In this document: piece by piece, positions 26,581-41,845 of the stretch
How positions within the stretch are numbered: position 1 is the stretch's first letter
Layout of the letters: each line of letters begins with the position of its first letter
Assembly (NCBI RefSeq): GCF_007828835.1
Contig: NZ_VIVL01000004.1
Span: forward strand, 62,001-126,000
DNA: 64,000 nucleotides
Direction of reading: 5' to 3'
From: Variovorax beijingensis
GTDB lineage: Bacteria > Pseudomonadota > Gammaproteobacteria > Burkholderiales > Burkholderiaceae_C
Made by a program: the position numbers and the translations under genes
The notes under the pieces: model-generated
Databases searched by the model: none
Told to the model about the DNA's origin: nothing
Seen by the model: the letters and a program-made list of their open reading frames with translations, nothing else

Positions 26581-27927
26581 CTACTGGCCCGAGGGATAGG
26601 TCTCGGGAACTTCCGCGTCCATGGCCACCGCATCGCGTTCCAGCGGCGCGACCGCGCGGCTGCGGTCGAAGTGCAGCAGCGCATCGAACTGCACCGGCAG
26701 CCGCGCGAAGAAATAGTGGCTCTGCCGTTCGGTCTCGGGCCGGTAGATCACGCCGATGGCGCGTTCGAGCCGCGCCTCGCGCAGCGCGAAGAAATGGCTT
26801 CCCTCGCCGCGCAGCGGCAGCATGAAGCGCTCGAGCCCGGTCTCGTGCATGAGGCCCTCGTAGCTGTCCGCGCGTGATGGAAGTACCTGCTTGCGCTCGG
26901 CCGCTGCGCCCCAGTCGGAGGCTGCCATCACGCTGCCGGCGTGCGTGGTGAAGCCCACCAGCACCGCATCGCGGCCCTGGCGTTCGCGCACCAGCTGGCC
27001 GACGTTGAGCTCGCCGCGGCGTTCGCCCATCTCGGTGGCGCGCGCATCGCCCAGGTGCGAGTTGTGCGCCCACACCACGAGCTTCGGCCGATCGCTCGCG
27101 CGCCACAGGTGACGCTCGATCTCGCCCAGCGTCTCCACCATGTGCCGGTCGCGCAGGTTCCAGGAGGACACGTCGCTCAGGTACATCGAGCGGTAGTAGG
27201 CCTCGGCGTTCTTGATCAGGCGCGCGTTCTGCTCGGCGTCGAATGCTTCTTCCTCATTGGCTGCGCCGCCGCTGCGCCATGCGTCGCCGGCGGCGCGGCG
27301 CATCTCGACGAGCATCTCGACCACTTCGCGCTGGCACGAGGGCGTGTTGCCGAGCCCGGCCATCAGGCCGTAGACCTGTCCGCCGTCGCCGAAGCGGTCG
27401 AAGCAACCGTAGCGTTCGCGGGCGCTGCGCGCCGCCACCGGATCGGTGCGGTCGAAATAGTCGAGCACGGCTTCGATGGAGGCGTGCAGGCTGTAGAGGT
27501 CCAGGCCGTAGAAGCCGGTCTTTCCCTGCGGCGGGCCTGCGTCGTTGAAGGCGCGCTGCCATTCGACGAAGCTTGCGACGTCCTCGTTGCGCCACATCCA
27601 GGTCGGAAAGCGCCGGAAGCCCGCGAGCGCATCGCGCGCATTGGCGTCGTCGCTGGCGCCCCTCACGTAGCGGTTCACGCGATAGGCATCGGGCCAGTCG
27701 CCTTCGATGGCCACGGCGTTGAAGCCTTTTTCGGCCAGCAGGCGCCGCGTGATGTCCGCGCGCGCCGCATAGAACTCGTGCGTGCCGTGCGAAGCCTCGC
27801 CGAGCAGCACGTAGTGCGCATCGCCGATCAGTTCGAGCAGCGCGTCATGGTCGCTGGAAGATCCATCCATCGGGTGCGCCACGGCACGCAGCGCCTGCGC
27901 CTCGTCCGAAATGCGTGAGGGATTCAT
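26581..27927 (-). CDS. Erythromycin esterase family protein
   Basis: A 448-residue EreA/ChaN-like protein. Landmarks: LLGEASHGTHEFYAARADITRRLL (active-site Glu and His), FNAVAIEGDWPDAYRVNRYV, the block VWAHNSHLGDARATEMGERR, VLVGFTTHAGSV and ERAIGVIYRPETERQSHYF. True macrolide esterases are a small part of the family; chromosomal members like this one sit in stress-gene neighbourhoods and have unknown substrates. The adjacent phosphoribosyltransferase (12 bases upstream on the same strand) is a recurring partner. Macrolide resistance should not be assumed. Confidence 0.85.
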   Translation of the reverse strand: MNPSRISDEAQALRAVAHPMDGSSSDHDALLELIGDAHYVLLGEASHGTHEFYAARADITRRLLAEKGFNAVAIEGDWPDAYRVNRYVRGASDDANARDALAGFRRFPTWMWRNEDVASFVEWQRAFNDAGPPQGKTGFYGLDLYSLHASIEAVLDYFDRTDPVAARSARERYGCFDRFGDGGQVYGLMAGLGNTPSCQREVVEMLVEMRRAAGDAWRSGGAANEEEAFDAEQNARLIKNAEAYYRSMYLSDVSSWNLRDRHMVETLGEIERHLWRASDRPKLVVWAHNSHLGDARATEMGERRGELNVGQLVRERQGRDAVLVGFTTHAGSVMAASDWGAAAERKQVLPSRADSYEGLMHETGLERFMLPLRGEGSHFFALREARLERAIGVIYRPETERQSHYFFARLPVQFDALLHFDRSRAVAPLERDAVAMDAEVPETYPSGQ

Positions 27928-27939
27928 CGTCCACGGTCC

Positions 27940-28605
27940 TCAGGCAGGAAGCGCGCCATGAGGGTTGGCGTCTTCGATCAGGTGGCAGACCTCCTCGTCG
28001 CTGGTCTGCGAGAAGTCGAGGTACCAGCGCCCCACGCCGAGGAAGGGCTCCGGCGTCTCGGCGCAGACCACGTCATCCGCTTCGCCGAGCAGCAGCGCGC
28101 AGGCTTCGCGCGACGCCACGGGCGCTGCAACCACCACGCGGGCCGGCGCCTGCCGGCGCACCGCGCGAATGGCCACGCGCATGGTCGAGCCGGTGGCCAG
28201 GCCATCGTCCACCAGGATGGCGGTGCGGCCATGCAGGTCGGGCGCGGGCCGGTCGCCGCGGTAGGCGCGCTCGCGCCGCTCGAGTTCGTATTGCTCGTTG
28301 CGCACGACTTCGTCGACCTCCTTTGCGCCGATGCCGAGTTCGCGCACGAGGTCTTCATCCAGCACCCGCTCGCCGCCGCCCGCGATGGCACCCATCGCGT
28401 ACTCCTCGTGCCCCGGCACGCCGAGCTTGCGCACCACGAGCACGTCGAGCGGCGCGTTCAATGCCTTGGCCACTTCGTAGGCCACCGGCGTCCCGCCGCG
28501 CGGCAGGGCCAGCACGATCACATCCGGCCGGTTGGCATAGCTTGCCAAGCTCCGGGCGAGCGCCCGGCCCGCCTGCTGCCGGTTTCTGAAAGACTGGAAC
28601 GCCAT
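27940..28605 (-). CDS. Phosphoribosyltransferase family protein
   Basis: A 221-residue type I PRTase fold. The PRPP loop is ILVDDGLATGSTM (residues ~135-147), and the N-terminal VIVLALPRGGTPVAYEVAKAL is the usual first strand-loop. The body resembles the DUF-type PRTases often adjacent or fused to erythromycin-esterase-like or dienelactone-hydrolase-like proteins rather than nucleotide-salvage enzymes. The base acceptor is unknown. It is first of a two-gene minus-strand unit with the esterase-like gene. GTAGGG (28655-28660) lies ~50 bases upstream. Confidence 0.85.
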   Translation of the reverse strand: MAFQSFRNRQQAGRALARSLASYANRPDVIVLALPRGGTPVAYEVAKALNAPLDVLVVRKLGVPGHEEYAMGAIAGGGERVLDEDLVRELGIGAKEVDEVVRNEQYELERRERAYRGDRPAPDLHGRTAILVDDGLATGSTMRVAIRAVRRQAPARVVVAAPVASREACALLLGEADDVVCAETPEPFLGVGRWYLDFSQTSDEEVCHLIEDANPHGALPA

Positions 28606-28734
28606 TTCTCGAATGTCCTTGCGGCCACCTTATTTTTGCCGGCGCATGGATGTTGTAGGGCGATGCCCACATTGGCGTAGGTGTGCACTGCCACCGGGGC
28701 GTGCGGCGGAGCCGCCGAAGCAAGAGAAAGAACG

Positions 28735-28986
28735 GTGGGAACTCGAACGTACCTTCTGGGTGGATGGCAGCCTGCCTATGCGCAGGGCCTTGCACCTGAG
28801 TCGCTGATGGTCTTTGCGCCGCCGGTGGGCGTGCTGGACCGCGTGCGCACCCTCGAAGCGATCCGCAACGCGCCACGCTGGACGCGCGTGGTGTTCGCCG
28901 CCGAGTGCGACGGCAGATCGGCGCCCTACAGGACGCAATGCAGCTCGGCCTATGTGTCCATTGGCGGCAATGGAGGCTGGCCTTGA
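28735..28986 (+). CDS. Possible small hypothetical protein, 83 residues
   Basis: A GTG-initiated frame (weak purine-rich site GAGAAAG before it) encodes a peptide with GTRTYLLGGWQPAYAQGL, LMVFAPPVGVLDRVRTLEAI and RWTRVVFAAECDG. Codon third positions are G/C-rich as in the neighbours, but no family was recognised and the ribosome site is poor. If this is not a gene, 28606-29044 is a 439-base intergenic region with only the GTAGGG/CCCACATTGG element near 28655-28676 standing out. Confidence 0.35.
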   Translation: MGTRTYLLGGWQPAYAQGLAPESLMVFAPPVGVLDRVRTLEAIRNAPRWTRVVFAAECDGRSAPYRTQCSSAYVSIGGNGGWP

Positions 28987-29044
28987 ACCACCAGCCGCCC
29001 ATGAGCCGCATCCCGGCTATGAACAACCTACTGAAACATCACAG

Positions 29045-29416
29045 TTAGGCGCCGGCCCCCAACCCACCCCGCCGATGTCGCTGCGCCTCCCGCCATGCAT
29101 TCACGATCAGCGCCCGCGCCTTCGGATGCTCGGGGTCGCTAACCACCCATTCCGGATACGCATGCGGAAGGCTGGCCGCGGTCACGCGGATCGCGTCGAA
29201 CTCGATGGGGGAGAGCGGCGCGGCCGCGCTGGCGCGGTGGGTCAGCGTCTTGCGCAGGCCCGCCTTCCATGCATCCGGCAGGTGATCGACAGCGGGCAGG
29301 AGCGCCAGCGCGATGTGCGCGGCGCGCGGGCTCAGGGCTGCGGCGTCGGCGCGCAGGCGCGCCAGGCACTCGGTGCCGCTCGCCGTCTCTTTTCTCTCAC
29401 CTCCGGAGCATGGCAT
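29045..29416 (-). CDS. Hypothetical protein downstream of hsp20 genes, 123 residues
   Basis: ATG at 29416 with GAGGGG about 7 bases upstream. Predicted helical, cytoplasmic: ECLARLRADAAALSPRAAHIA, WKAGLRKTLTHRASAAAPLSP, EWVVSDPEHPKARALIVNAW. No family recognised. It follows the second hsp20 gene by 14 bases on the same strand, so it is probably part of the heat-shock operon. Confidence 0.6.
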   Translation of the reverse strand: MPCSGGERKETASGTECLARLRADAAALSPRAAHIALALLPAVDHLPDAWKAGLRKTLTHRASAAAPLSPIEFDAIRVTAASLPHAYPEWVVSDPEHPKARALIVNAWREAQRHRRGGLGAGA

Positions 29417-29430
29417 GCGGCACCCCTCGC

Positions 29431-29850
29431 TCAGGCCGTCTGGATCTCGATGCGCCGCGGCTGCGCATGCTGGGCCTTGGGAATGCGCAGCTTCAGCACG
29501 CCCTGCGAAAGCTCGGCCGAGATGGCGTTGGTGTCGAGCTCCTTGCTGAGCGTGAAGACGCGGCGGAAGCGGCCCAGGCCCACCTCCGTATGGCTCGATT
29601 CCAGCCCCTCGGGCACCGAGAGCCCCGACTCGGCCTCGATGGTCAGCGTGTCGGACGCGACCTGCAGGCTGAGCTTGTCGCGCGAGACGCCCGGCAGGTC
29701 GGCAAAGAGCGTGATGCCGCCGCTGTCCTCGACCACGTCCACCGGCGGCGTCAGCGCCGCGTCGCTGTAGCGCGTGCTGTCTTCCTTGCGCGCGAGCTCC
29801 TTCGATCCAGCCGCGCGGGACGAAGTGGTGGGGGTGTTGCTGTTGTCCAT
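29431..29850 (-). CDS. hsp20: Hsp20/alpha-crystallin family small heat-shock protein
   Basis: A 139-residue holdase. An alpha-crystallin domain fills residues ~40-135 (PPVDVVEDSGGITLFADLPGV, LSLQVASDTLTIEAE, RFRRVFTLSKELDTNAISAELSQGVLKLRIPK). ATG 29850 is preferred over 29871 because AGGAGA lies directly in front of it. It is second in a tandem hsp20 pair, 42 bases after the other. The C-terminus lacks an obvious IXI motif (QPRRIEIQTA contains IEI, which may serve). Confidence 0.92.
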   Translation of the reverse strand: MDNSNTPTTSSRAAGSKELARKEDSTRYSDAALTPPVDVVEDSGGITLFADLPGVSRDKLSLQVASDTLTIEAESGLSVPEGLESSHTEVGLGRFRRVFTLSKELDTNAISAELSQGVLKLRIPKAQHAQPRRIEIQTA

Positions 29851-29892
29851 GATCGTCTCTCCTTTCTTCATTTCATGGTTGCTTCACCGTCA

Positions 29893-30330
29893 TCACTGGA
29901 CGGTGATGCGCCGCGGCTGCGACGAGGCCTGGCGCTGCACGGTGATGTGCAGCACGCCGTCGCGGTACTTGGCGCTCACGGCGTCGGGGTCGGCATCGTC
30001 GGGCAGGGTGAGCACGCGGCGGAACGAACCCTCGAAGCGCTCGTTGATGTGCACGGCTGCCTTGGCATCGGATTCGGGCAGGTTGTTGGCGCGCTGGCCG
30101 GCAATGGTGAGCAGGCCGCGCTCCAGGTTCACCTCGAGGCTGGACGGGTCGACGCCGGGCGCGAACGCGTAGATCTCCACGGTCTTCGGCGTGCCGCCGA
30201 TGTTCAGGGCCGGGAAGCCGTTGCGGCCGAAGCCCCGGATGGTGGGGGACAGATCGAAGGCCTGCTGCATCTCGCGCTGCAGGCGATCCATCTCTGCGAA
30301 CATGTCGCGCGGAAACAAGGATCGGTACAT
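29893..30330 (-). CDS. hsp20: Hsp20/alpha-crystallin family small heat-shock protein
   Basis: A 145-residue small heat-shock protein beginning MYRSLFPRDMFAEMDRLQRE, a typical start for class A-like bacterial Hsp20s. The alpha-crystallin domain shows FPALNIGGTPKTVEIYAFAPGV, LERGLLTIAGQR, RFEGSFRRVLTLPDDADPDAVSAKYRDGVLHI and a C-terminal RRITV (IXV-type) anchor. ATG 30330 has GGAGG 9 bases upstream. First gene of the heat-shock operon, with a sigma32-like promoter at 30404-30431. Paired class-different Hsp20s commonly form hetero-oligomers. Confidence 0.93.
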   Translation of the reverse strand: MYRSLFPRDMFAEMDRLQREMQQAFDLSPTIRGFGRNGFPALNIGGTPKTVEIYAFAPGVDPSSLEVNLERGLLTIAGQRANNLPESDAKAAVHINERFEGSFRRVLTLPDDADPDAVSAKYRDGVLHITVQRQASSQPRRITVQ

Positions 30331-30403
30331 GGCGAAAACCTCCATTCAAGAACAGGTTGAACGGCGCGCCGGAGCGTGTGTCTCCAGGCGCTTCCGATCA
30401 GCG

Positions 30404-30431
30404 AAATAGGCGCTGGCGGCAGGTTTTCAAG
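30404..30431 (-). promoter_or_regulatory. sigma32 (RpoH)-type heat-shock promoter for the hsp20 operon
   Basis: Minus strand CTTGAAAA (30431-30424) followed after 11 bases by CGCCTATTT (30412-30404) matches the RpoH pattern CTTGAAA / CCCCATNTA well at the -35 and partly at the -10. It lies ~75 bases upstream of the first hsp20 ATG. Confidence 0.55.
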
Positions 30432-30595
30432 AGGGGATGTCCGGGGGGTGGTACCCCGATCGCCCGGGTGCTATGAAGGCTGGTGCCGCCATTGAAAAAA
30501 ACCGGTCCGAGGCCTCTTGAACGTGCGCCGCGCGGACCTAAATCGATCCTCGTCGAAATCGTCAATCGTCATTCCAAACCTGAAGGAGATTTGCC

Positions 30596-30952
30596 ATGCC
30601 GATGGACCTGCTCAAGCAGATTGCCGCATCCCGCCTGCCCGTGTCTTTCCGCACGCCCAAGGAGATCGACGAGGTCAGGATCCTGCGCCAGGCGGGGCTC
30701 GTGATTGCACTGATTCCGGCGCCAGCCGACCCTCTGAAGCTCGCGGGCAGCGAGCCCGCGGCGCAGGTGCTGGCCCTCGCCGAGAAAGGACGCGAGGAGC
30801 TCGCGCGGATCCGCTACCCGGGCGAGCTGCCGCAGCATGAAACCGGCTCCCGGGGCCGGAGGAACTGGCTCGCCGCAAGGCGCTTCGGACATGCATTGCA
30901 GCAAGTCTTACCGGTGCGAAGCCGCGATTCGCGCCCCTCGCAGGGTTTGTAG
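30596..30952 (+). CDS. Hypothetical protein, 118 residues
   Basis: ATG at 30596 preceded by AAGGAG. The first ~80 residues look folded and helical (DLLKQIAASRLPVSFRTPKEID, ILRQAGLVIALIPAP, AAQVLALAEKGREELARIRYPGELP), resembling a small winged-helix or regulator-like fold. The remainder is basic and probably disordered. No family recognised with confidence. It is divergent from the hsp20 operon and may be stress-regulated. Confidence 0.6.
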   Translation: MPMDLLKQIAASRLPVSFRTPKEIDEVRILRQAGLVIALIPAPADPLKLAGSEPAAQVLALAEKGREELARIRYPGELPQHETGSRGRRNWLAARRFGHALQQVLPVRSRDSRPSQGL

Positions 30953-31057
30953 GCCGCATCCTTCCTGAACATGCGCGCAAAACCATGCCGCCGTCTGCCT
31001 GGTTCCGCGCTGAATCCGATTCGCTCATGCAAGCGAGAAATTCATCAGGAGACAGAC

Positions 31058-31378
31058 ATGGACTTCGAAGGCATCTACTGCTTTGACACGGCGGCCGTCC
31101 GCTTCGCGATCTACCCGGACGGCCATGATGGTGCACGCATCATCGGGCAGATTTCGGAGGAAACCCTGCACGACGTGTTCGGCACCAGGGACCTGGGCGA
31201 CCGCCTGCTGGAAACCTGCAAGGCGCACTTCGATGTCATTGGCGCCGCGGCGCTCAAGCGCTACCGCGCCAACCCGAACCAGCCGATCGTGCTGACCGTG
31301 GACGATTTTCCGCGGCGCCTTTCTCCCCGGTCCGGGGGCTCGCAAACCGCACCGCAGGCCACGCCGCTCGCTGCCTGA
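31058..31378 (+). CDS. DUF1488-like small protein
   Basis: A 106-residue protein starting MDFEGIYCFDTAAVRFAIYP, with the DUF1488-like sequence ALLxF..GARIIGQISEETLHDVFG and a Pro/Ser-rich tail. ATG 31058 is preceded by AGGAGACAG. DUF1488 proteins are small cytoplasmic proteins of unknown function common in Burkholderiales. The C-terminal ~20 residues look disordered. Confidence 0.6.
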   Translation: MDFEGIYCFDTAAVRFAIYPDGHDGARIIGQISEETLHDVFGTRDLGDRLLETCKAHFDVIGAAALKRYRANPNQPIVLTVDDFPRRLSPRSGGSQTAPQATPLAA

Positions 31379-31573
31379 AAAACGCCGCGCCCGCTGTGCG
31401 GCCGGTTTTCACCCCCATCGCGCGATGGGCAACTCTCCGACACGGCAAGGAGGTTTCAGCCTTACCCGCTGCGCCCGGATTCTTTGCAAATTGTGTGATC
31501 AGGCCTTGTAGATGCCGAAAGCGTGTTCCGTTGGACACCCGGTCGCTGGCCTTCATGCAAGCAAGGAACACCG

Positions 31574-33472
31574 GTGCCAGTGACGCAACTGCTTTCAGAG
31601 CCTGAGGCGCAAGACGCCTACCTGTTCCGCGAAGGAACGCATTCCCGCCTGTACGACCTCCTGGGTTGCCATCTTCTGAAGGAGGGCGGCGCGCGCTTCG
31701 CGGTGTGGGCGCCCAACGCGGAATCGGTGGCGGTGGTCGGCGACTGGAACCATTGGTCCGGCGACGCCGATCCGCTGGCGCCGTCCGCGGACGGCACCGG
31801 CATCTGGCTGGGCCGCGCGCCCCATGCCGCGCCGGGGCAGGCCTACAAGTACCGCATCCGTTCGCGCTTCGGCGGCTACACGGTCGACAAGGCCGACCCG
31901 GTCGCGTTCTGCGCAGAGCTGCCGCCCGCCACGGCCTCGCGCATCTGCGAACTTTCTTATGACTGGAAGGACGCCGACTGGATGGCCACGCGGGGCGCGC
32001 GCAATGCGCTCGATGCGCCGATGTCGGTCTACGAGGTGCACCTGGGCTCGTGGCGCCGCCGCGAAGGCCGCTTCATGGGCTACCGCGAGATCGCGCATGA
32101 ACTCGCGGCCTACGTGAAGGAGATGGGCTTCACGCACGTGGAGCTCATGCCCGTGACGGAGCATCCGTTCTACGGCTCCTGGGGCTACCAGACCACCGGC
32201 TACTTCGCGCCCACGGCGCGCTACGGCTCGCCGCAGGACTTCATGTACCTGGTCGATCACCTGCACCAGAACGGCATCGGCGTGCTGCTGGACTGGGTGC
32301 CTTCGCACTTTCCGACCGACGAGCACGGCCTTGCGTTCTTCGACGGCACGCACCTCTACGAGCATGCCGATCCGCGCCAGGGCTTCCACCCGGAGTGGAA
32401 CTCCAGCATCTTCAACTACGGCCGCGCGGAGGTGCGCAGCTTCCTGGTGTCGTCGGGCCTGTTCTGGCTCGACCGGTACCACGTGGATGGGCTGCGCGTC
32501 GATGCGGTCGCGTCCATGCTCTACCTGGACTACGCGCGCCAGCACGGCGAATGGATTCCCAACCGCCATGGCGGCCGCGAGAATCTGGAGGCGATCGACT
32601 TCCTGCGGACGCTGAACCGCGCGGTCTACCGCGAGTTCCCCGACGCGATCACGGTGGCCGAGGAATCCACCGCCTGGCCTCGCGTCTCGCGGCCGACCGA
32701 CATGGACGGGCTGGGCTTCGGCGAGAAATGGAACATGGGCTGGATGCACGACGTGCTCGCCTACATGAAGCAAGAGCCCATCCACCGCAAGTACCACCAC
32801 CACAAGATGACCTTCTCGCTGGTGTATGCGTTCCACGAGAACTTCGTGCTGCCGCTGTCGCACGACGAGGTGGTGCACGGCAAGGGTTCGCTGCTCGGCA
32901 AGATGCCCGGCGACCAATGGCAGCAGTTCGCCAACCTGCGCGCGCTGTTCGGCTTCATGTGGGCGCATCCTGGCAAGAAGCTGCTGTTCATGGGGGGCGA
33001 GTTCGGGCAGCGGCGCGAGTGGACGCACGACGGCGAGCTCGAATGGTGGGTCTGCGAGCTCGAAGACCATGGCGGCCTGCAGCGGCTGTTGGCGCAGCTC
33101 AACCGCGTGTACCGCGGCGCGCCCGCGCTCTACCAGCAGGATTTCTCCGCATCGGGTTTCGAATGGGTGGCGGCCGACGATGCCGACGCCAGCGTGTTCG
33201 CCTTCCTGCGCAAGCCGCGCGACGGCCATCCGCCGCTGCTGGTCGTCAGCAACATGACGCCGGTGCCGCGCACCAACTACCTGCTGGGCGTGCCGCTGCC
33301 CGGCTTCTGGAGCGAGCTCATCAACACCGACGCCGTCGAGTTCGGCGGCTCGGGGTGGGGCAACCTTGGCGGCGTCGAGGCCGCCCCCGTGCGTTCGCAT
33401 GGCCGCATGCACTCGGTGTGCATGACCCTGCCGCCGCTGTCCACGCTGATTCTCGAACACCGGCCATCATGA
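31574..33472 (+). CDS. glgB: 1,4-alpha-glucan branching enzyme GlgB
   Basis: A 632-residue GH13_9 enzyme. An N-terminal CBM48-type domain ([35 protein letters not shown]) is followed by the barrel with VDAVASMLY (nucleophile Asp, ~308), AEESTAWP (~361) and [14 protein letters not shown] (~430). It lacks the extra N1 module of E. coli GlgB. A GTG at 31574 with AAGGAA before it fits best; an ATG at 31523 lengthens it by 17 non-conserved residues. It introduces alpha-1,6 branches into glucan made by GlgE, whose gene overlaps its stop (ATGA). A weak sigma70-like TTGCAA/TGTAGA pair lies at 31484-31512. Confidence 0.93.
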   Translation: MPVTQLLSEPEAQDAYLFREGTHSRLYDLLGCHLLKEGGARFAVWAPNAESVAVVGDWNHWSGDADPLAPSADGTGIWLGRAPHAAPGQAYKYRIRSRFGGYTVDKADPVAFCAELPPATASRICELSYDWKDADWMATRGARNALDAPMSVYEVHLGSWRRREGRFMGYREIAHELAAYVKEMGFTHVELMPVTEHPFYGSWGYQTTGYFAPTARYGSPQDFMYLVDHLHQNGIGVLLDWVPSHFPTDEHGLAFFDGTHLYEHADPRQGFHPEWNSSIFNYGRAEVRSFLVSSGLFWLDRYHVDGLRVDAVASMLYLDYARQHGEWIPNRHGGRENLEAIDFLRTLNRAVYREFPDAITVAEESTAWPRVSRPTDMDGLGFGEKWNMGWMHDVLAYMKQEPIHRKYHHHKMTFSLVYAFHENFVLPLSHDEVVHGKGSLLGKMPGDQWQQFANLRALFGFMWAHPGKKLLFMGGEFGQRREWTHDGELEWWVCELEDHGGLQRLLAQLNRVYRGAPALYQQDFSASGFEWVAADDADASVFAFLRKPRDGHPPLLVVSNMTPVPRTNYLLGVPLPGFWSELINTDAVEFGGSGWGNLGGVEAAPVRSHGRMHSVCMTLPPLSTLILEHRPS

Positions 33473-35520
33473 TGAAACTGTTCGCAAACCCGCAGGCGCC
33501 CGCGGCTTCCGTGGCGCCCGATGTGCGCGACGGCAACCGCCGCGCGGTCATCGATGCCGTGCTGCCGTCGGTGGACCACGGCCGCTTCGCCGTGAAGTGC
33601 ATCGTCGGCGAAAGGGTGCAGGTGAAGGCGCACTGCTTCACCGATGGCCACGACGTGCTGCGCGTGCAACTGTGCTGGCGTCCGCAGGGCAAGGCCGAGT
33701 TCCGCGAGGTGCCGATGAAGCCGCTCGTCAACGACGTGTGGGAGGCGTCCTTTGCGCCGCCCGCGCTCGGACGCTACTTCTACACCGTGGTGGCCTGGGT
33801 CGATCCCTTCGAGTCGTGGCGCCATGAAATGACGCGCCGCGTGGACCCCGACGACGTGCGCATCGCCTCGCAGGTGGGCGCGCTGGAGGTGGCGGGCGCG
33901 GCCGAGCGGGCCGAGGGCGCGGACCGGCAGGCGCTGGCCAACTGGGCCACCGAGCTCGATGCCGTGGCAGCCGACCCCGGCGCGGACGTGTCGGCGCTCA
34001 AGGCGCTGGCGCTGGACGAAGAGCTGGCCATGCTGGCGCGCCGGCACCCCGACCGCCGGCACGAGGTGCGCTTTTCCCTCGAGCTGCCGCTGGAGGCCGA
34101 GCGCGAGCGTGCGCGCTTCAGCACCTGGTACGAGCTGTTCCCGCGCTCGGCCGGCACCACGCCCGGCGTGCACGGCACCTTCAAGGACGTGGAGGCGCGG
34201 CTGCCCGCCATCGCGGCCATGGGCTTCGACGTGCTGTACTTTCCGCCGATCCACCCGATCGGCCGCCTGCAGCGCAAGGGCCCCAACAACGCGCTGGCCA
34301 GCGGCCCCGACGATGTCGGCAGCCCCTGGGCCATTGGCGCGGCCGAGGGCGGCCACAAGTCCATTCTTCCGGCGCTGGGCACGGCGGAAGACTTTCGCCA
34401 CCTCTGCGCAGAGGCCGCCTCGCACGGGCTGGAGATCGCGCTGGACATCGCCTTTCAGTGCGCGCCCGACCATCCCTACGTGAAGGCGCATCCCGACTGG
34501 TTCCGCTGGCGCCCCGACGGCAGCGTGCAGTACGCGGAGAACCCGCCCAAGAAGTACCAGGACATCTATCCCTTCAATTTCGAGAGCGAGGACTGGCGCG
34601 GCCTGTGGGCCGAGCTGCGCAGCGTGATCGAGCACTGGATCGGCGAGGGCGTGCGCATCTTCCGCGTCGACAACCCGCACACCAAGGCCTTCGCATTCTG
34701 GGAGTGGGTGATCGGCGAGATCCGGCGCGAGCATCCGGAAGTGATCTTCCTGGCCGAGGCCTTCACGCGGCCCAAGGTGATGCACCGGCTTGCGAAGCTG
34801 GGCTTCTCGCAGTCCTACACCTACTTCACCTGGCGCAACACCAAGCAGGAGCTGGTCGAATACTTCACCGAGCTTTCCACGCCGCCCGGCGTGGACTACT
34901 TCCGGCCCAACGTGTGGCCCAACACGCCCGACATCCTGCACGAGCAGCTGCAGGGCGGCGAGGCCTCGGTCTACATGGCGCGGCTGGTGCTTGCCGCCAC
35001 GCTCGCGGCCAACTACGGCATCTACGGGCCGGCCTACGAACTGCGCGACCACCGGCCGCGCTCGCCCGGCAGCGAGGAATACCTGGACTCCGAAAAATAC
35101 CAGCTGCGCCACTGGAACCACGACGACCCGGGCAGCCTGGCGCCGTTCATCACCCGCGTGAACCACATCCGCCGCGAGAACCCGGCGCTGCACCGGGACC
35201 GCGGCCTGCGCTTCCTGCGCATCGACAACGACCAGCTGCTGGCCTATGCCAAGGTCTCGGAGGGCGGCGACAACGTGGTCGTGACGGTGGTCAATCTCGA
35301 TCCGCACAACGTGCAGTCAGGCTGGCTCGAGCTCGACCCCCAGAGCGTGGGCGTCGACCGTTCGCGCCCGTTCCAGATGCACGACCTGCTGAGCGGGCAG
35401 CGCTTCATCTGGCAGGGCGGCTGGCACTACGTCAAGCTCGATCCGCACAGCGTGCCCGCGCACATCTTCGTCGTACGGCGGCGCCACGGCGACGAGCGCG
35501 ACTTCGACTACTTCCTGTGA
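33469..35520 (+). CDS. glgE: Alpha-1,4-glucan:maltose-1-phosphate maltosyltransferase GlgE
   Basis: A 683-residue GH13_3 enzyme. N-terminal beta domain ([16 protein letters not shown]...) and a helical insert precede the barrel: [46 protein letters not shown], then [12 protein letters not shown] (nucleophile Asp, ~399), [12 protein letters not shown] (acid/base Glu, ~428) and [14 protein letters not shown]. This set, with maltose-1-phosphate-type neighbours, identifies GlgE. It elongates linear alpha-1,4-glucan from maltose-1-phosphate made by the downstream TreS-Mak. It overlaps glgB by ATGA and is followed after 10 bases by treS. Confidence 0.95.
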   Translation: MMKLFANPQAPAASVAPDVRDGNRRAVIDAVLPSVDHGRFAVKCIVGERVQVKAHCFTDGHDVLRVQLCWRPQGKAEFREVPMKPLVNDVWEASFAPPALGRYFYTVVAWVDPFESWRHEMTRRVDPDDVRIASQVGALEVAGAAERAEGADRQALANWATELDAVAADPGADVSALKALALDEELAMLARRHPDRRHEVRFSLELPLEAERERARFSTWYELFPRSAGTTPGVHGTFKDVEARLPAIAAMGFDVLYFPPIHPIGRLQRKGPNNALASGPDDVGSPWAIGAAEGGHKSILPALGTAEDFRHLCAEAASHGLEIALDIAFQCAPDHPYVKAHPDWFRWRPDGSVQYAENPPKKYQDIYPFNFESEDWRGLWAELRSVIEHWIGEGVRIFRVDNPHTKAFAFWEWVIGEIRREHPEVIFLAEAFTRPKVMHRLAKLGFSQSYTYFTWRNTKQELVEYFTELSTPPGVDYFRPNVWPNTPDILHEQLQGGEASVYMARLVLAATLAANYGIYGPAYELRDHRPRSPGSEEYLDSEKYQLRHWNHDDPGSLAPFITRVNHIRRENPALHRDRGLRFLRIDNDQLLAYAKVSEGGDNVVVTVVNLDPHNVQSGWLELDPQSVGVDRSRPFQMHDLLSGQRFIWQGGWHYVKLDPHSVPAHIFVVRRRHGDERDFDYFL

Positions 35521-35530
35521 GGCCGCAACG

Positions 35531-38860
<3,330 letters not shown>

Positions 38861-38918
38861 TGCTTGCACCGCATCCACCGCCTTCGTCCGCCACCGCAAC
38901 CACCTACCGGAGAGACAC

Positions 38919-39653
38919 ATGGACCGATTTGGCATTCACCTGGAGCCGCTGAACGCAATGCTTTACCAGGTCGGGGCCTTCGTGCCCCGCCTCGCAATTG
39001 CATTGGTGGTGGTGCTTGCCGGCTGGCTCATCGCCAAGACCGCGCGCTTTGCGGTCACCAAGGCGCTGCGCGCGATCAACTTCAACGTGCTGACCGAGCG
39101 CGCGGGCCTGGACAACTTCCTGCGCCAGGGCGGATGGCCGGGCGACACCTGCAGCCTCTTCGGCGTGCTGGCCTATTGGCTTGTGATCTTTGCGGCGCTG
39201 CTGCTGGCCTTCAACGGCATGGGCCTGAGCTACATCGCCGACCTGCTCGGGCGCGTGGTGTGGTTCGTGCCGAACCTCTTCGTGGCCCTCCTGGTGCTGG
39301 CCTTCGGTTCTTACTTTGCCCGCTTCGTGGGAGAGGCGGTGTCGAGCTACTTCCGGGGCGCGCAGATGCGCGACGCCATGCTGCTGGGGCAGATCGCGCG
39401 CTATGCGGTCATGGCCTTCGTCATCCTGATCGCGCTGGACCAGGTCAAGGTGGGCGGCGACATCGTGCGCGAAAGCTTCCTGGTGATCCTGGCGGGCGTG
39501 GTGTTCGCGCTGGCGCTGGCCTTCGGCCTGGCCGGCAAGGACTGGGCGGCCGAGCAGATCGAGCGCTGGTGGCCGCGCCTGCCGAAGGACAACAACAACA
39601 GCGGCGCGGCCAGGCCCAAACCGAATCCGCTCGACGAGCGCCCGCCGCGCTGA
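38919..39653 (+). CDS. Mechanosensitive-channel-like membrane protein (TM-helix repeat)
   Basis: A 244-residue inner-membrane protein with about five helices in the pattern of the conserved TM-helix/CmpX-like family: LAIALVVVLAGWLIAK, SLFGVLAYWLVIFAALLLAF, VWFVPNLFVALLVLAFGSYFA, AVMAFVILIALDQV, and VFALALAFGLAGKDWAAEQ, the glycine-rich last helix similar to MscS pore helices. The C-terminus is soluble and proline-rich. It sits between treS and glgX, codirectional. A role in osmotic adaptation alongside trehalose is an inference from location. Confidence 0.85.
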   Translation: MDRFGIHLEPLNAMLYQVGAFVPRLAIALVVVLAGWLIAKTARFAVTKALRAINFNVLTERAGLDNFLRQGGWPGDTCSLFGVLAYWLVIFAALLLAFNGMGLSYIADLLGRVVWFVPNLFVALLVLAFGSYFARFVGEAVSSYFRGAQMRDAMLLGQIARYAVMAFVILIALDQVKVGGDIVRESFLVILAGVVFALALAFGLAGKDWAAEQIERWWPRLPKDNNNSGAARPKPNPLDERPPR

Positions 39654-39679
39654 AATTTTTATCTCCCACATCCCATTTG

Positions 39680-41841
<2,162 letters not shown>

Positions 41842-41845
<4 letters not shown>

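Noticed and set aside
31484..31512. sigma70 promoter for glgB (TTGCAA/TGTAGA)
   Set aside because: Poor -10 match; not reliable as a separate feature.
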